From NCBI RefSeq assembly GCF_013415845.1, contig NZ_CP058907.1, positions 4,650,001-4,714,000 of the forward strand: a DNA stretch of 64,000 nucleotides. Reading direction: 5' to 3'. Positions within the stretch are counted from its first letter, which is position 1, and each line of letters begins with the position of its first letter. The stretch comes from Rhodopseudomonas palustris (GTDB lineage: Bacteria > Pseudomonadota > Alphaproteobacteria > Rhizobiales > Xanthobacteraceae). The notes under the pieces were generated by a model, which was given only the letters and a program-made list of their open reading frames with translations, did no database searches and was not told the origin of the DNA. Position numbers and translations under genes: made by a program. Below are positions 1 through 7,541 of the stretch, piece by piece.

Positions 1-960
1 ATGCCGCGCCCCGACGCCACCCGTCACGACAACTACATCGATCGCTATAACAACACCGGCGAACGCCACATCATCGGCATCGGCCCCATCGTCACCGGCC
101 GCCGCAAGGACGGCAGCACCTTCCCGATCCATCTGTCGATCGGCGAGATGGAATCCGGCGGCGAGCGCTACTTCACCGGCTTCATCCGCGACCTCACCGA
201 ATATCAGCAGACCCAGGCGCGGCTGCACGAATTGCAGGCCGAACTGGTGCACGTCTCGCGGCTGACCGCGATGGGCGAAATGGCCTCGGCGCTGGCGCAC
301 GAACTGAACCAACCGCTGTCGGCGATCAGCAACTACATGAAGGGCTCGCGCCGGCTGCTCGCCGGCAGCACCGATCCGAACACGGTCAAGATCGAAAGCG
401 CGATGGAACGCGCCGCCGAGCAGGCGCTGCGCGCCGGCCAGATCATCCGCCGGCTGCGGGATTTCGTCGCGCGCGGCGAATCCGAAAAACGGGTCGAGAG
501 CCTCGCCAAGCTGATCGAGGAGGCAGGCGCGCTCGGGCTCACCGGTGCCCGGGAACAAGGCGTCGTGCTGCGTTTCAATCTCGATCCGGCCCATGATCTG
601 GTGCTGGTCGACCGGGTGCAGATCCAGCAGGTTCTGGTCAATCTGTTCCGCAATGCGCTGGAAGCGATGGCCAATTCCGATAAGAAGGAGTTGTCCGCCG
701 GCAATGCGCGCGTGGCGGACGACATGGTCGAGGTCACCGTCTCGGACACCGGCAGCGGTCTGCCGGAGCAGGTCAAAGCCAAACTGTTTCAGACGTTCTT
801 CACCACCAAGGAAACCGGAATGGGGGTCGGACTTTCGATCAGCCGTTCGATCATCGAGGCTCATGGCGGCCGGATGTGGGCGGAAACGAACAGCGCCGGC
901 GGCGCGACGTTCCGCTTCACGCTGCCGCTGGCGCCCGTCGGGGATTTGACTGATGCCTAA
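1..960 (+). CDS. fixL: Oxygen-sensor histidine kinase FixL, 5' end outside the window
   Basis: C-terminal part (319 codons) of the haem-PAS sensor kinase that phosphorylates FixJ when oxygen is low. The reading frame is open from base 1, so the ATG there is probably internal; a full FixL is about 500 residues. Visible parts: the end of the haem PAS domain (about 1-65, proximal-His segment RHDNYIDRY with His9), the phospho-acceptor helix ([12 protein letters not shown], His100), the N box (NLFRNALEA) and the G boxes ([16 protein letters not shown]). From my recollection of B. japonicum FixL numbering, His9, Arg15, His23 and His100 align with H200, R206, H214 and H291, but the residue at R220 is Pro29 ([11 protein letters not shown]). 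The gene overlaps fixJ by 8 nt, so translation is probably coupled. Confidence 0.97.
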   Translation: MPRPDATRHDNYIDRYNNTGERHIIGIGPIVTGRRKDGSTFPIHLSIGEMESGGERYFTGFIRDLTEYQQTQARLHELQAELVHVSRLTAMGEMASALAHELNQPLSAISNYMKGSRRLLAGSTDPNTVKIESAMERAAEQALRAGQIIRRLRDFVARGESEKRVESLAKLIEEAGALGLTGAREQGVVLRFNLDPAHDLVLVDRVQIQQVLVNLFRNALEAMANSDKKELSAGNARVADDMVEVTVSDTGSGLPEQVKAKLFQTFFTTKETGMGVGLSISRSIIEAHGGRMWAETNSAGGATFRFTLPLAPVGDLTDA

Positions 961-1564
961 GGGAACCGTGCATGTGATCGACGACGACCTGGCGATGCGG
1001 GAATCGATCGACTTCCTGCTGAGCTCGGCCGGCTACGAGGTCCGACTGTACGAATCCGCGCAGGCATTTCTCGACCTGCCGGACGTGGAATTCGGCTGCA
1101 TCCTGTCGGACGTCCGGATGCCGGGGATCGATGGTCTCGACCTGTTGAAGCGCCAGAAAGCGGCTGGCAGCAAGCTGCCGGTGCTGATCATGACCGGCCA
1201 CGGCGACGTGCCGCTGGCGGTCGAGGCAATGAAGCTCGGCGCCTCCGACTTCATCGAGAAACCGTTCGACGACGACCGCCTGATCGGACTGATCGAAACG
1301 GCGCTGAAACAGGCCCAGGAAGGCGCCAAGAGCGAAGCTGTGGCGCAGGATATTGCGGCACGGATCCAGTCGCTCAGCCCGCGTGAACGCCAGGTGATGG
1401 ACGGCCTGATTGCCGGCATGTCCAACAAGGTGATTGCCCGCGAATTCGATATCAGTCCGCGTACTATCGAGGTCTATCGCGCCAACGTAATGACCAAGAT
1501 GCAAGCCTCGAGCCTGTCGGAACTCGTGCGGATGGCGATGCGCGGTGGCGTTATCAAGGATTGA
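953..1564 (+). CDS. fixJ: Response regulator FixJ
   Basis: 203-residue two-domain regulator, the usual FixJ length. The receiver domain (about 1-120) has the acidic pocket (VIDDD) and phospho-acceptor Asp53 in SDVRMPG, with the conserved Lys in FIEKPF. The C-terminal LuxR/FixJ-type helix-turn-helix (about 140-200) starts [12 protein letters not shown] and contains [14 protein letters not shown]. In Bradyrhizobium-type bacteria FixJ~P activates fixK2, and the fixK gene lies two genes downstream here. The start overlaps the fixL stop. No unusual features. Confidence 0.97.
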   Translation: MPKGTVHVIDDDLAMRESIDFLLSSAGYEVRLYESAQAFLDLPDVEFGCILSDVRMPGIDGLDLLKRQKAAGSKLPVLIMTGHGDVPLAVEAMKLGASDFIEKPFDDDRLIGLIETALKQAQEGAKSEAVAQDIAARIQSLSPRERQVMDGLIAGMSNKVIAREFDISPRTIEVYRANVMTKMQASSLSELVRMAMRGGVIKD

Positions 1565-1649
1565 GACAGATCAATCCGGCTTCGTTGGTAGCCCGTATGC
1601 TACCAGTATGACAGTTTTCGCAGCGCTCATCGGTGCGTGAGGTTTGGTA

Positions 1650-2042
1650 ATGCCGAACGCACCCGCAAAAACCATCGTTTACGTCGTGGACGACGATCAG
1701 GGCGTGCTCGGATCGCTGCGTTTCCTGCTGGAAACTGATGGCTTCGCGGTGCGCACGTTCCGGAGCGGACCGGCGCTACTCGACGCCATCGACCAAGGCC
1801 CGGTCGACTGCATCGTGATCGACTACAAGATGCCCGGCATGAACGGCATCGACCTCGCCCGCGGGCTGCGCGAGCGCAAGGTGCGCGCCCCGATCGTGAT
1901 GATCACCGGCTATCCGGACGAGACGATTTCCAGCCGCGCAAGCGTCGTCGGCGTGCAGCACGTGGTGGTGAAACCCCACCTCGAAGAGAGCCTTGTTTGG
2001 CATATCCGGGCCGCTCTCGAAGAGAGCGGCGCCGCAGCCTGA
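1650..2042 (+). CDS. Single-domain response regulator (orphan receiver) between fixJ and fixK
   Basis: A 130-residue stand-alone receiver domain. It has the acidic cluster VVDDD near residue 14, phospho-acceptor Asp58 in VIDYKMPGMNG, a Thr/Gly switch (MITGYPD) and Lys108 in VVVKPH, so it should be phosphorylatable, but it has no output domain. I chose the ATG at 1650, preceded by GTGAGGT; an in-frame TTG lies at 1644. As I recall, B. japonicum has a receiver gene in the same place between fixJ and fixK2. It could compete with FixJ for phosphate from FixL or act as a phosphate sink. That role is inference; it is not the S. meliloti FixT family by length or motif. Confidence 0.9.
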   Translation: MPNAPAKTIVYVVDDDQGVLGSLRFLLETDGFAVRTFRSGPALLDAIDQGPVDCIVIDYKMPGMNGIDLARGLRERKVRAPIVMITGYPDETISSRASVVGVQHVVVKPHLEESLVWHIRAALEESGAAA

Positions 2043-2071
2043 GCGGGCCGCGCCGGCTCCTTCGCTCTTTA

Positions 2072-2090
2072 TCTTAAGATTCTGTTAAGA
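2072..2090. promoter_or_regulatory. Inverted repeat upstream of fixK
   Basis: Perfect 6-bp inverted repeat TCTTAA-N7-TTAAGA in an AT-rich patch 150 bp before the fixK start codon. A related element, ACTTAAG, lies nearer the gene at 2161-2167. The position suits a FixJ or redox-regulator site, but I cannot match it to a firm consensus. Confidence 0.4.
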
Positions 2091-2240
2091 CGTCAGTTTT
2101 CCCCACGGAAGCGGACGGGGGCGCACGCTCCCAGCCTCCGTAAACCTACTTAGGGGAACCCACTTAAGATATGGAGCGAAATACCTCGTCCTCGGAATCT
2201 TCCGTACAACCCTGGCCATCCGATCAAAGGAGATGGCCAG

Positions 2241-2933
2241 ATGCTGAACCAGTCGCTCAGGACGCCCGCCACCGCCCACGCGCCCATCGATCCCTCTTCG
2301 TGTTCTCCGGCAGAGCAGTTCTTCGCGACCACCGGTCACGCCGGTCTGATCGCCTCCGAATTCACCTATAAGAAGGAAGAGGAAATCTACGGCGAGGACG
2401 AGCCGTCCGAATACGTCTACCAGGTGGTGTCCGGTGCCGTGCGCAGCTACAAGCTGCTGTCCGACGGCCGCCGCCAGATCGGCGCCTTCTATCTTCCGGG
2501 CGACGTGTTCGGGCTGGAGTCTGGACCGACCCACCGCCTCACCGCCGAAGCCATCGTCGACACCACTGTCCGCCTGATCAAGCGCCGCAGCCTCGAACAG
2601 GCAGCCGCCACCGACGTCAACATCGCCCGCGGCCTGTGGTCGATGACCGCCGGCGAGCTGCGCCATGCCGAAGACCACATGCTGCTGCTCGGCCGCAAGA
2701 ACGCGATGGAGCGGGTCGCCAACTTCCTGCTGGAAATGGACCGCCGCCTGGCCGTCGCCGGCATGATGGCGCTGCCGATGTGCCGCCGCGACATCGGCGA
2801 CTATCTCGGCCTCACCCTCGAAACCGTCTCCCGCGCGCTGTCGCAGCTGCAGAGCAAGGGTATCCTGGGCTTCTCCGGCGCCCGCCAGATCGAACTGCGC
2901 AACCGCGCCCAGCTTCGCAATCTCGACGCCTAA
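2241..2933 (+). CDS. fixK: CRP/FNR-family transcription factor FixK
   Basis: 230-residue CRP/FNR protein. The cyclic-nucleotide-binding-like beta barrel occupies about 40-130, the dimer helix about 135-170 and the winged helix about 175-220. The recognition helix LTLETVSRALSQL carries the E-x-V-S-R contacts typical of FNR/FixK proteins that read TTGAT-N4-ATCAA. It lacks the N-terminal cysteine set of FNR, so it is not an Fe-S oxygen sensor. Cys181 (ALPMCRRDIG) sits where I recall the redox-sensitive Cys183 of B. japonicum FixK2, suggesting oxidative inactivation. The start is supported by AAAGGAGA at 2226-2233. It is monocistronic, with its own terminator downstream. Confidence 0.96.
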   Translation: MLNQSLRTPATAHAPIDPSSCSPAEQFFATTGHAGLIASEFTYKKEEEIYGEDEPSEYVYQVVSGAVRSYKLLSDGRRQIGAFYLPGDVFGLESGPTHRLTAEAIVDTTVRLIKRRSLEQAAATDVNIARGLWSMTAGELRHAEDHMLLLGRKNAMERVANFLLEMDRRLAVAGMMALPMCRRDIGDYLGLTLETVSRALSQLQSKGILGFSGARQIELRNRAQLRNLDA

Positions 2934-2987
2934 GCCCACGTCGGCGGCATCCCCGCCGGAGCATCTCTTTCATCGGATCGGACAGAC

Positions 2988-3018
2988 AGGCCACCAGCAA
3001 TGGTGGCCTCTTCTGTTT
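2988..3018 (+). terminator. Intrinsic terminator of fixK
   Basis: Perfect 9-bp stem AGGCCACCA/TGGTGGCCT closed by the tetraloop GCAA, followed by the T-rich run CTTCTGTTT. It lies 55 bp after the fixK stop codon. Confidence 0.85.
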
Positions 3019-3262
3019 GGGCCCGAGCCATCCCCAACTGGCTTTTCAATCGCCGTGATTGGGAAAATTTTTCTCTTTCTTCCCGCAATCGGCGAGGAAT
3101 GAACGCACCGCCATAGCTATACTGCCGAGATGGAGATTTTTATTTCCGTCCATTGATTGACTTGGGGCACCCTGCGGCGTCCTGATGATGGCCCGCGGAC
3201 CTGCGTTGCCGTCATGAGCGCGCGGTTTACAGCCCGATTTTCATTGCCGGAAGGATGTCGCC
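3019..3262. other. Leader region of the sulfhydrylase gene, no recognised element
   Basis: Together with the fixK terminator this fills a 329-bp gap. I looked for a SAM-II type riboswitch, common before met genes in this class, and could not align its conserved core. An AT-rich patch at 3061-3080 could hold a promoter. Nothing else is identifiable. Confidence 0.3.
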
Positions 3263-4570
3263 ATGACCCAGAAGCTCCACCCCGAAACTCTCGCCCTGCA
3301 TGCCGGCTGGCGCGCCGATCCTTCGACCGGCTCAGTCGCAGTTCCTCTGTTCCAGACCACCTCGTACCAGTTTCACAACACCGAGCATGCGGCGAACCTG
3401 TTCGCGTTGAAGGAGCTCGGCAACATCTACACCCGGATCGGCAACCCGACGACCGATGTGCTGGAGCAGCGCGTCGCGGCGCTGGAAGGCGGCGTCGCCG
3501 CGCTCGCGGTGGCTTCCGGGCAAGCCGCGTCGGCCTTTGCGCTTCAGAACCTCGCCCGCGTCGGCGACAACGTGGTGTCGTCGACCGACCTCTATGGCGG
3601 CACCTGGAACCTGTTCGCCAACACCCTGAAGGACCAGGGCATCGAGGTTCGCTTCGTCGATCCGTCCGACCCACAGGCGTTCGAGCGCGCCACCGACGAG
3701 CGCACCCGCGCCTACTATGCCGAGACGCTTCCGAACCCGAAGCTCGCGGTGTTTCCGATCGAGGAAGTCGCCGCGATCGGCCGCAAGCACGGCATCCCGC
3801 TGATCGTCGACAACACCGCAGCGCCGCTGCTGGTGAAGCCGCTCGAGCACGGCGCAGCGATTGTGGTGTATTCGGCGACCAAGTATCTCGGCGGTCACGG
3901 CACCTCGATCGGCGGCCTGATCGTGGACGGCGGCAACTTCCCGTGGGAGCAGTTCCCGCAGCGTCAGCCGGCGCTGAACACGCCGGACCCGAGCTATCAC
4001 GGCGCCGTGTGGGTCGAGGCAGTGAAGCCGATTGGGCCGGTGGCCTACATCATCAAGGCCCGCACCACGCTGCTGCGCGACCTCGGCTCGGCGCTGTCGC
4101 CGTTCAACGCCTTCCAGATCATTCAGGGTCTGGAAACGCTGCCGCTGCGGATCGAGCGTCACGTCCAGAACGCCCAGAAGGTCGCCGACTATCTGGAGAA
4201 GCGCCCCGAGGTCGTGAAGGTGATCCATCCGTCGAAGCAGAGCGGCGTCGCCCGCGAGCGCGCCGAGAAGTACCTCCAGGGCAAGTTCGGCGGCCTGGTC
4301 GGCTTCGAACTCGCCGGCGGTCGGGAGGCCGGACGCAAGTTCATCGACGCGCTCGAGCTGTTGTATCACGTCGCCAATATCGGTGACGCCCGCAGCCTGG
4401 CGATCCACCCGGCCAGCACCACCCACTCGCAGCTCTCCACCGAAGAGCAGCTCGCGACCGGCGTGTCGGACGGCTACGTGCGGCTGTCGATCGGCCTCGA
4501 GCACATCGACGACATCCTCGCCGACATCGACCGCGGTCTCGCGGCGGGACGCCTGGCGAACGCGGCGTAA
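3263..4570 (+). CDS. metY: O-acetylhomoserine sulfhydrylase (PLP enzyme)
   Basis: 435-residue fold-type I PLP enzyme of the Cys/Met metabolism family. It condenses O-acetylhomoserine (or O-succinylhomoserine) with sulfide to make homocysteine. The N-terminus (LALHAGWRADPSTGSVAVP) and length match the O-acetylhomoserine branch better than the shorter cystathionine synthases. The pyridoxal lysine is Lys207 in SATKYLGGHGTSIGG, preceded by the substrate-loop motif IVDNTAAPLL. The start is supported by GGAAGG at 3250-3255. It is a single gene between fixK and the convergent nuo operon. Substrate choice between acetyl and succinyl homoserine cannot be read from the sequence. Confidence 0.92.
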   Translation: MTQKLHPETLALHAGWRADPSTGSVAVPLFQTTSYQFHNTEHAANLFALKELGNIYTRIGNPTTDVLEQRVAALEGGVAALAVASGQAASAFALQNLARVGDNVVSSTDLYGGTWNLFANTLKDQGIEVRFVDPSDPQAFERATDERTRAYYAETLPNPKLAVFPIEEVAAIGRKHGIPLIVDNTAAPLLVKPLEHGAAIVVYSATKYLGGHGTSIGGLIVDGGNFPWEQFPQRQPALNTPDPSYHGAVWVEAVKPIGPVAYIIKARTTLLRDLGSALSPFNAFQIIQGLETLPLRIERHVQNAQKVADYLEKRPEVVKVIHPSKQSGVARERAEKYLQGKFGGLVGFELAGGREAGRKFIDALELLYHVANIGDARSLAIHPASTTHSQLSTEEQLATGVSDGYVRLSIGLEHIDDILADIDRGLAAGRLANAA

Positions 4571-4588
4571 CCCCGAGCACGGTCGGCT

Positions 4589-4714
4589 CCCTCTCCCGCT
4601 TGCGGGAGAGGGTTAGGGTGAGGGCCGACACGGGCACTGAGTCTCGGCCTCGCGGACACGCCCCCTCACCCGGATGGCTGCACCATCTAACCTCTCCCCG
4701 CGCGCGGGGAGAGG
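4589..4714. repeat. Two long palindromes between metY and nuoN
   Basis: The first, at 4589-4612, pairs CCCTCTCCCGC with GCGGGAGAGGG around TT; the same element recurs at 34119-34142, so it is a dispersed repeat. The second, at 4691-4714, is a continuous 24-bp palindrome (CCTCTCCCCGCG and its complement). It lies just past the nuoN stop codon and may end the nuo transcript, though it lacks a clear T-run. Confidence 0.7.
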
Positions 4715-4723
4715 AGAGCGCGG

Positions 4724-6088
4724 CTACGGCGCCATCGTCGCGGCAACGACGTTCATCAGGCCAGCCGGGGCCACCCCGAAGATCACGATCAGCGCGATGC
4801 AAACAATCAAGAGGCCGCGATCGAGCTGCGGCAGCGGCTCGGACTCGTCGTGGGTGTGGCCGACGAACGGCGCGGTGAAGAACTTCGCGTAGTAGAAGAA
4901 GCCGAGCGACGAGCCGGCGACCACGATCCCGACCAGCACCCACAGGCTGCCGTCGATCAGGACCCGCAGCAGGAACAGCTTGGCGATGAAGCCGCCCGCC
5001 GCCGGCAGGCCGGCGAGCGACAATAGCGACAGTGACAGCGCAATCGCCTCAAGCGGGCGCCGCTTCATCAGCCCGTGCAGGTCAGGCAGCGTCGGCGCGC
5101 GGCCGAGCGCGGCCGAGACGCACAGCGCCCCGAGCATCGCCGGCGCATAGATCGCCAGATAGAACAGCACCGCCTCGCCGGCATGCGGCGTGCCGGAGGC
5201 GATGATCAGCGCGATGTAGCCGGAATGCGCGATCGTCGAATAGCCGAGCATCCGCGGCAGTTGCGGCTGCCGCAGCGCCAACAGATTGCCGATCAGCACC
5301 GACGCGCCGCCGAGCGCGGCGAGCCCCTCGCTCCACACGGGCTCCGGCAGATGCGCGGTCAGCGCCAGACGCAGGATTACGATCGCAACGGCCGATTTCG
5401 ACACCACGCCGGCCAGCGTCGCGGCACTCGCCGGTGCGGCTTCGAAGGCATCCGGCGTCCACATGTGGAACGGCACCAACGAGAACTTGAAGGCGAGACC
5501 TGCGAGCAGCAGCGCGGTGCCGAACGCCGTCAGCGCACCGCGACCGCCCCAGCCGGCGAAATCCAGCGCGCCGGTTTCGGCAAAGATCAGCGCGATGCCG
5601 AGCAGCAACGCGGAGGACGCCAGACCGCTCATCACCAGAAATTTGTAGGCCGCCTCCAGCCCCTGCCGCGTCAGGCGAAACGCGAACAGCGCGATCAGCG
5701 ACAGGCTGAGGATTTCGATGCCGAGAAACAGCGTCGCGGCATGGCCGGCGCCGGCCAACGTGGCGGCACCGATCGCCACCAGCACCAGCAGCGACGGCGC
5801 CTCCTTGGCGGGGTGACCGGTGCGCAGAAACACCAACGCGCCAAGCGACACCAGGCACGCAAACACGATGCCGAACCGCGCCGGGCCGTCGTCAGTGAAC
5901 AGCGCGCCCATCGGTGCGGCGGGCGCGCCGACGCGCAGCAGCACGATCGCAGCGGCGAGCCCCAGCCCTGCCGCGGCGGATGCCTGCACGATCTGCAGCC
6001 GCGCCAGCGGCACCAGCATCATCGCCGCGACAGCGGCAAGGGCCAGCACCACCAGCGGTGATAGCGCGGCGAATTGGGCGGCGGTCAT
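4724..6088 (-). CDS. nuoN: NADH-quinone oxidoreductase subunit N
   Basis: 454-residue antiporter-like membrane subunit of complex I, with about 14 hydrophobic segments. The proton-antiporter core contains FKFSLVPFHMWTPDAFEAAP, with the conserved Lys before the HxW motif, and the discontinuous-helix region GYSTIAHSGYIALI. It works in the proton-pumping arm in the cytoplasmic membrane. It is the last gene of the operon and starts 10 bp after the nuoM stop. Confidence 0.97.
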   Translation of the reverse strand: MTAAQFAALSPLVVLALAAVAAMMLVPLARLQIVQASAAAGLGLAAAIVLLRVGAPAAPMGALFTDDGPARFGIVFACLVSLGALVFLRTGHPAKEAPSLLVLVAIGAATLAGAGHAATLFLGIEILSLSLIALFAFRLTRQGLEAAYKFLVMSGLASSALLLGIALIFAETGALDFAGWGGRGALTAFGTALLLAGLAFKFSLVPFHMWTPDAFEAAPASAATLAGVVSKSAVAIVILRLALTAHLPEPVWSEGLAALGGASVLIGNLLALRQPQLPRMLGYSTIAHSGYIALIIASGTPHAGEAVLFYLAIYAPAMLGALCVSAALGRAPTLPDLHGLMKRRPLEAIALSLSLLSLAGLPAAGGFIAKLFLLRVLIDGSLWVLVGIVVAGSSLGFFYYAKFFTAPFVGHTHDESEPLPQLDRGLLIVCIALIVIFGVAPAGLMNVVAATMAP

Positions 6089-6098
6089 GGCGCGGCGA

Positions 6099-7541
6099 TC
6101 ACGGCGTCTGAGTGAGCGCGGCCTTGATCGCCGGCTCGAGCAGCGCCAACAGGCTCTGCGGATAGAGGCCGATGATCAGCGTGCCAATGCCCATCACCAG
6201 GATCGGCCAATACTCGCGCCAGGTCATGTCGGCGAGCGGCGGCTTGGGCTGCGGCAGGCCGAACACCAAGCCCTTGAGCAGCCGCGTCGCGTAGATCACC
6301 GAGACGACCAAGGTCGACAGCGCCAAGAGCGCGAACACCCAATTGACCTGGAAGATGCCGACCACCACCAGCGCTTCGCCGACGAAGTTGGCGGTGCCGG
6401 GCAGCGCCAGTAGCGCCGAGCAGAACAACGCGAACGCTGCGGCGAATTTCGGCGCCGTCTGCTGCAAGCCGCCGAGCTGGCGCAGGTCGCGGGTGTGGGT
6501 GCGCTCGTACAGCGCGCCGATCAGCAGGAACAGCGCCGAGGCCGAGAACGAGTGCGCGATCATCTCGACCGCGGCACCGGCAAGCGCGTAGTGGACGCCG
6601 GCGGAGATGCCCATCAGCACGATCGACATATGGGCGATCGACGTATAGGCGACCAGCCGCTTGGCGTCGTTCTGGCCGCAGGCGACGAGGCCGCCGTACA
6701 GCGCGCCGGCGGCGCCGAGCGCGATGCCGTAGGGCGCGACCGCGGCAAGCCCGTCCGGAAACAGCATCGGCGCAAACCGGAACAGGCCGTAGGCACCGGT
6801 CTTCAAGAGCAGGCCGGCGAGCAGGATCGAGCCCGCGGTCGGCGCCAGCGTATGCGCTTCCGGCAACCAGGCGTGGAACGGCGGCACCGACAGCTTGACC
6901 ATGAAGGCCAGCGAGAAGCCGAGCAGCATCCACACCTGGACCGGCGTCGACAGCTTCATCTCGGCGAGTTCGAAGGCGCTGAAGGTCATGTGGTCGGCCA
7001 TCGCCGCCAGCGCGAACGACGCCGCCAACAAGCCGAAGCCGGCGACCGCGTTGAAGATCAAGAATTTCAGCGCGGCGCCTTCCTTGTCGCCGTGGCCCCA
7101 CACCGCGATCAGCGTGAACGCCGGCACCAGCATCGCTTCCCAGAAGAATGCAAAGATCAGAAGGTCGAACGACAGGAACACGCCGACGGTCGCCGCCACC
7201 GTCCAGCACAGGCTGGCGTGAAACAGCCCCGACTGGGTGCGAATCTCCGACCACGACGCCATCACCGAGATGATGCCGAGACCGGCGGCAAGCGCGATCA
7301 TCGTGGCCGACAGGCCGTCCATGGCGAAATCCAGCGAGATGCCGAACGACGGCACCCACGGATACGACACCTTGTCGTACCACCGCCCCTCGGCCCCGGT
7401 CGCGACGACCGCGACCAGCAGCACCAGCATCAGCGCGAAGGTCGCGATCGTGACCCAGCGCTCACGTTCGCCCTTGCCGGCGACGAAGAATGCGACGAAG
7501 CCGCCGAAAGCTGGCAGCAGGATGAGCGCAATCAACGCCAT
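6099..7541 (-). CDS. nuoM: NADH-quinone oxidoreductase subunit M
   Basis: 480-residue antiporter-like subunit of complex I. Diagnostic segments are FKLSVPPFHAW-type MVKLSVPPFHAWLPEAHT and AYTSIAHMSIVLMG, with an acidic residue in the fifth helix region (FFWEAMLVPAF). The start is the ATG encoding MALIALILLP, which overlaps the 3' end of nuoL by 10 nt; an upstream in-frame ATG at 7592 lies inside nuoL and would add a non-homologous head. It pumps protons with NuoL and NuoN. Confidence 0.97.
   Translation of the reverse strand: MALIALILLPAFGGFVAFFVAGKGERERWVTIATFALMLVLLVAVVATGAEGRWYDKVSYPWVPSFGISLDFAMDGLSATMIALAAGLGIISVMASWSEIRTQSGLFHASLCWTVAATVGVFLSFDLLIFAFFWEAMLVPAFTLIAVWGHGDKEGAALKFLIFNAVAGFGLLAASFALAAMADHMTFSAFELAEMKLSTPVQVWMLLGFSLAFMVKLSVPPFHAWLPEAHTLAPTAGSILLAGLLLKTGAYGLFRFAPMLFPDGLAAVAPYGIALGAAGALYGGLVACGQNDAKRLVAYTSIAHMSIVLMGISAGVHYALAGAAVEMIAHSFSASALFLLIGALYERTHTRDLRQLGGLQQTAPKFAAAFALFCSALLALPGTANFVGEALVVVGIFQVNWVFALLALSTLVVSVIYATRLLKGLVFGLPQPKPPLADMTWREYWPILVMGIGTLIIGLYPQSLLALLEPAIKAALTQTP

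Noticed and set aside
3019..3262. Possible SAM-II riboswitch before metY
   Set aside because: The leader has the right length, but the conserved pseudoknot core of SAM-II could not be aligned by eye, so I do not claim one.
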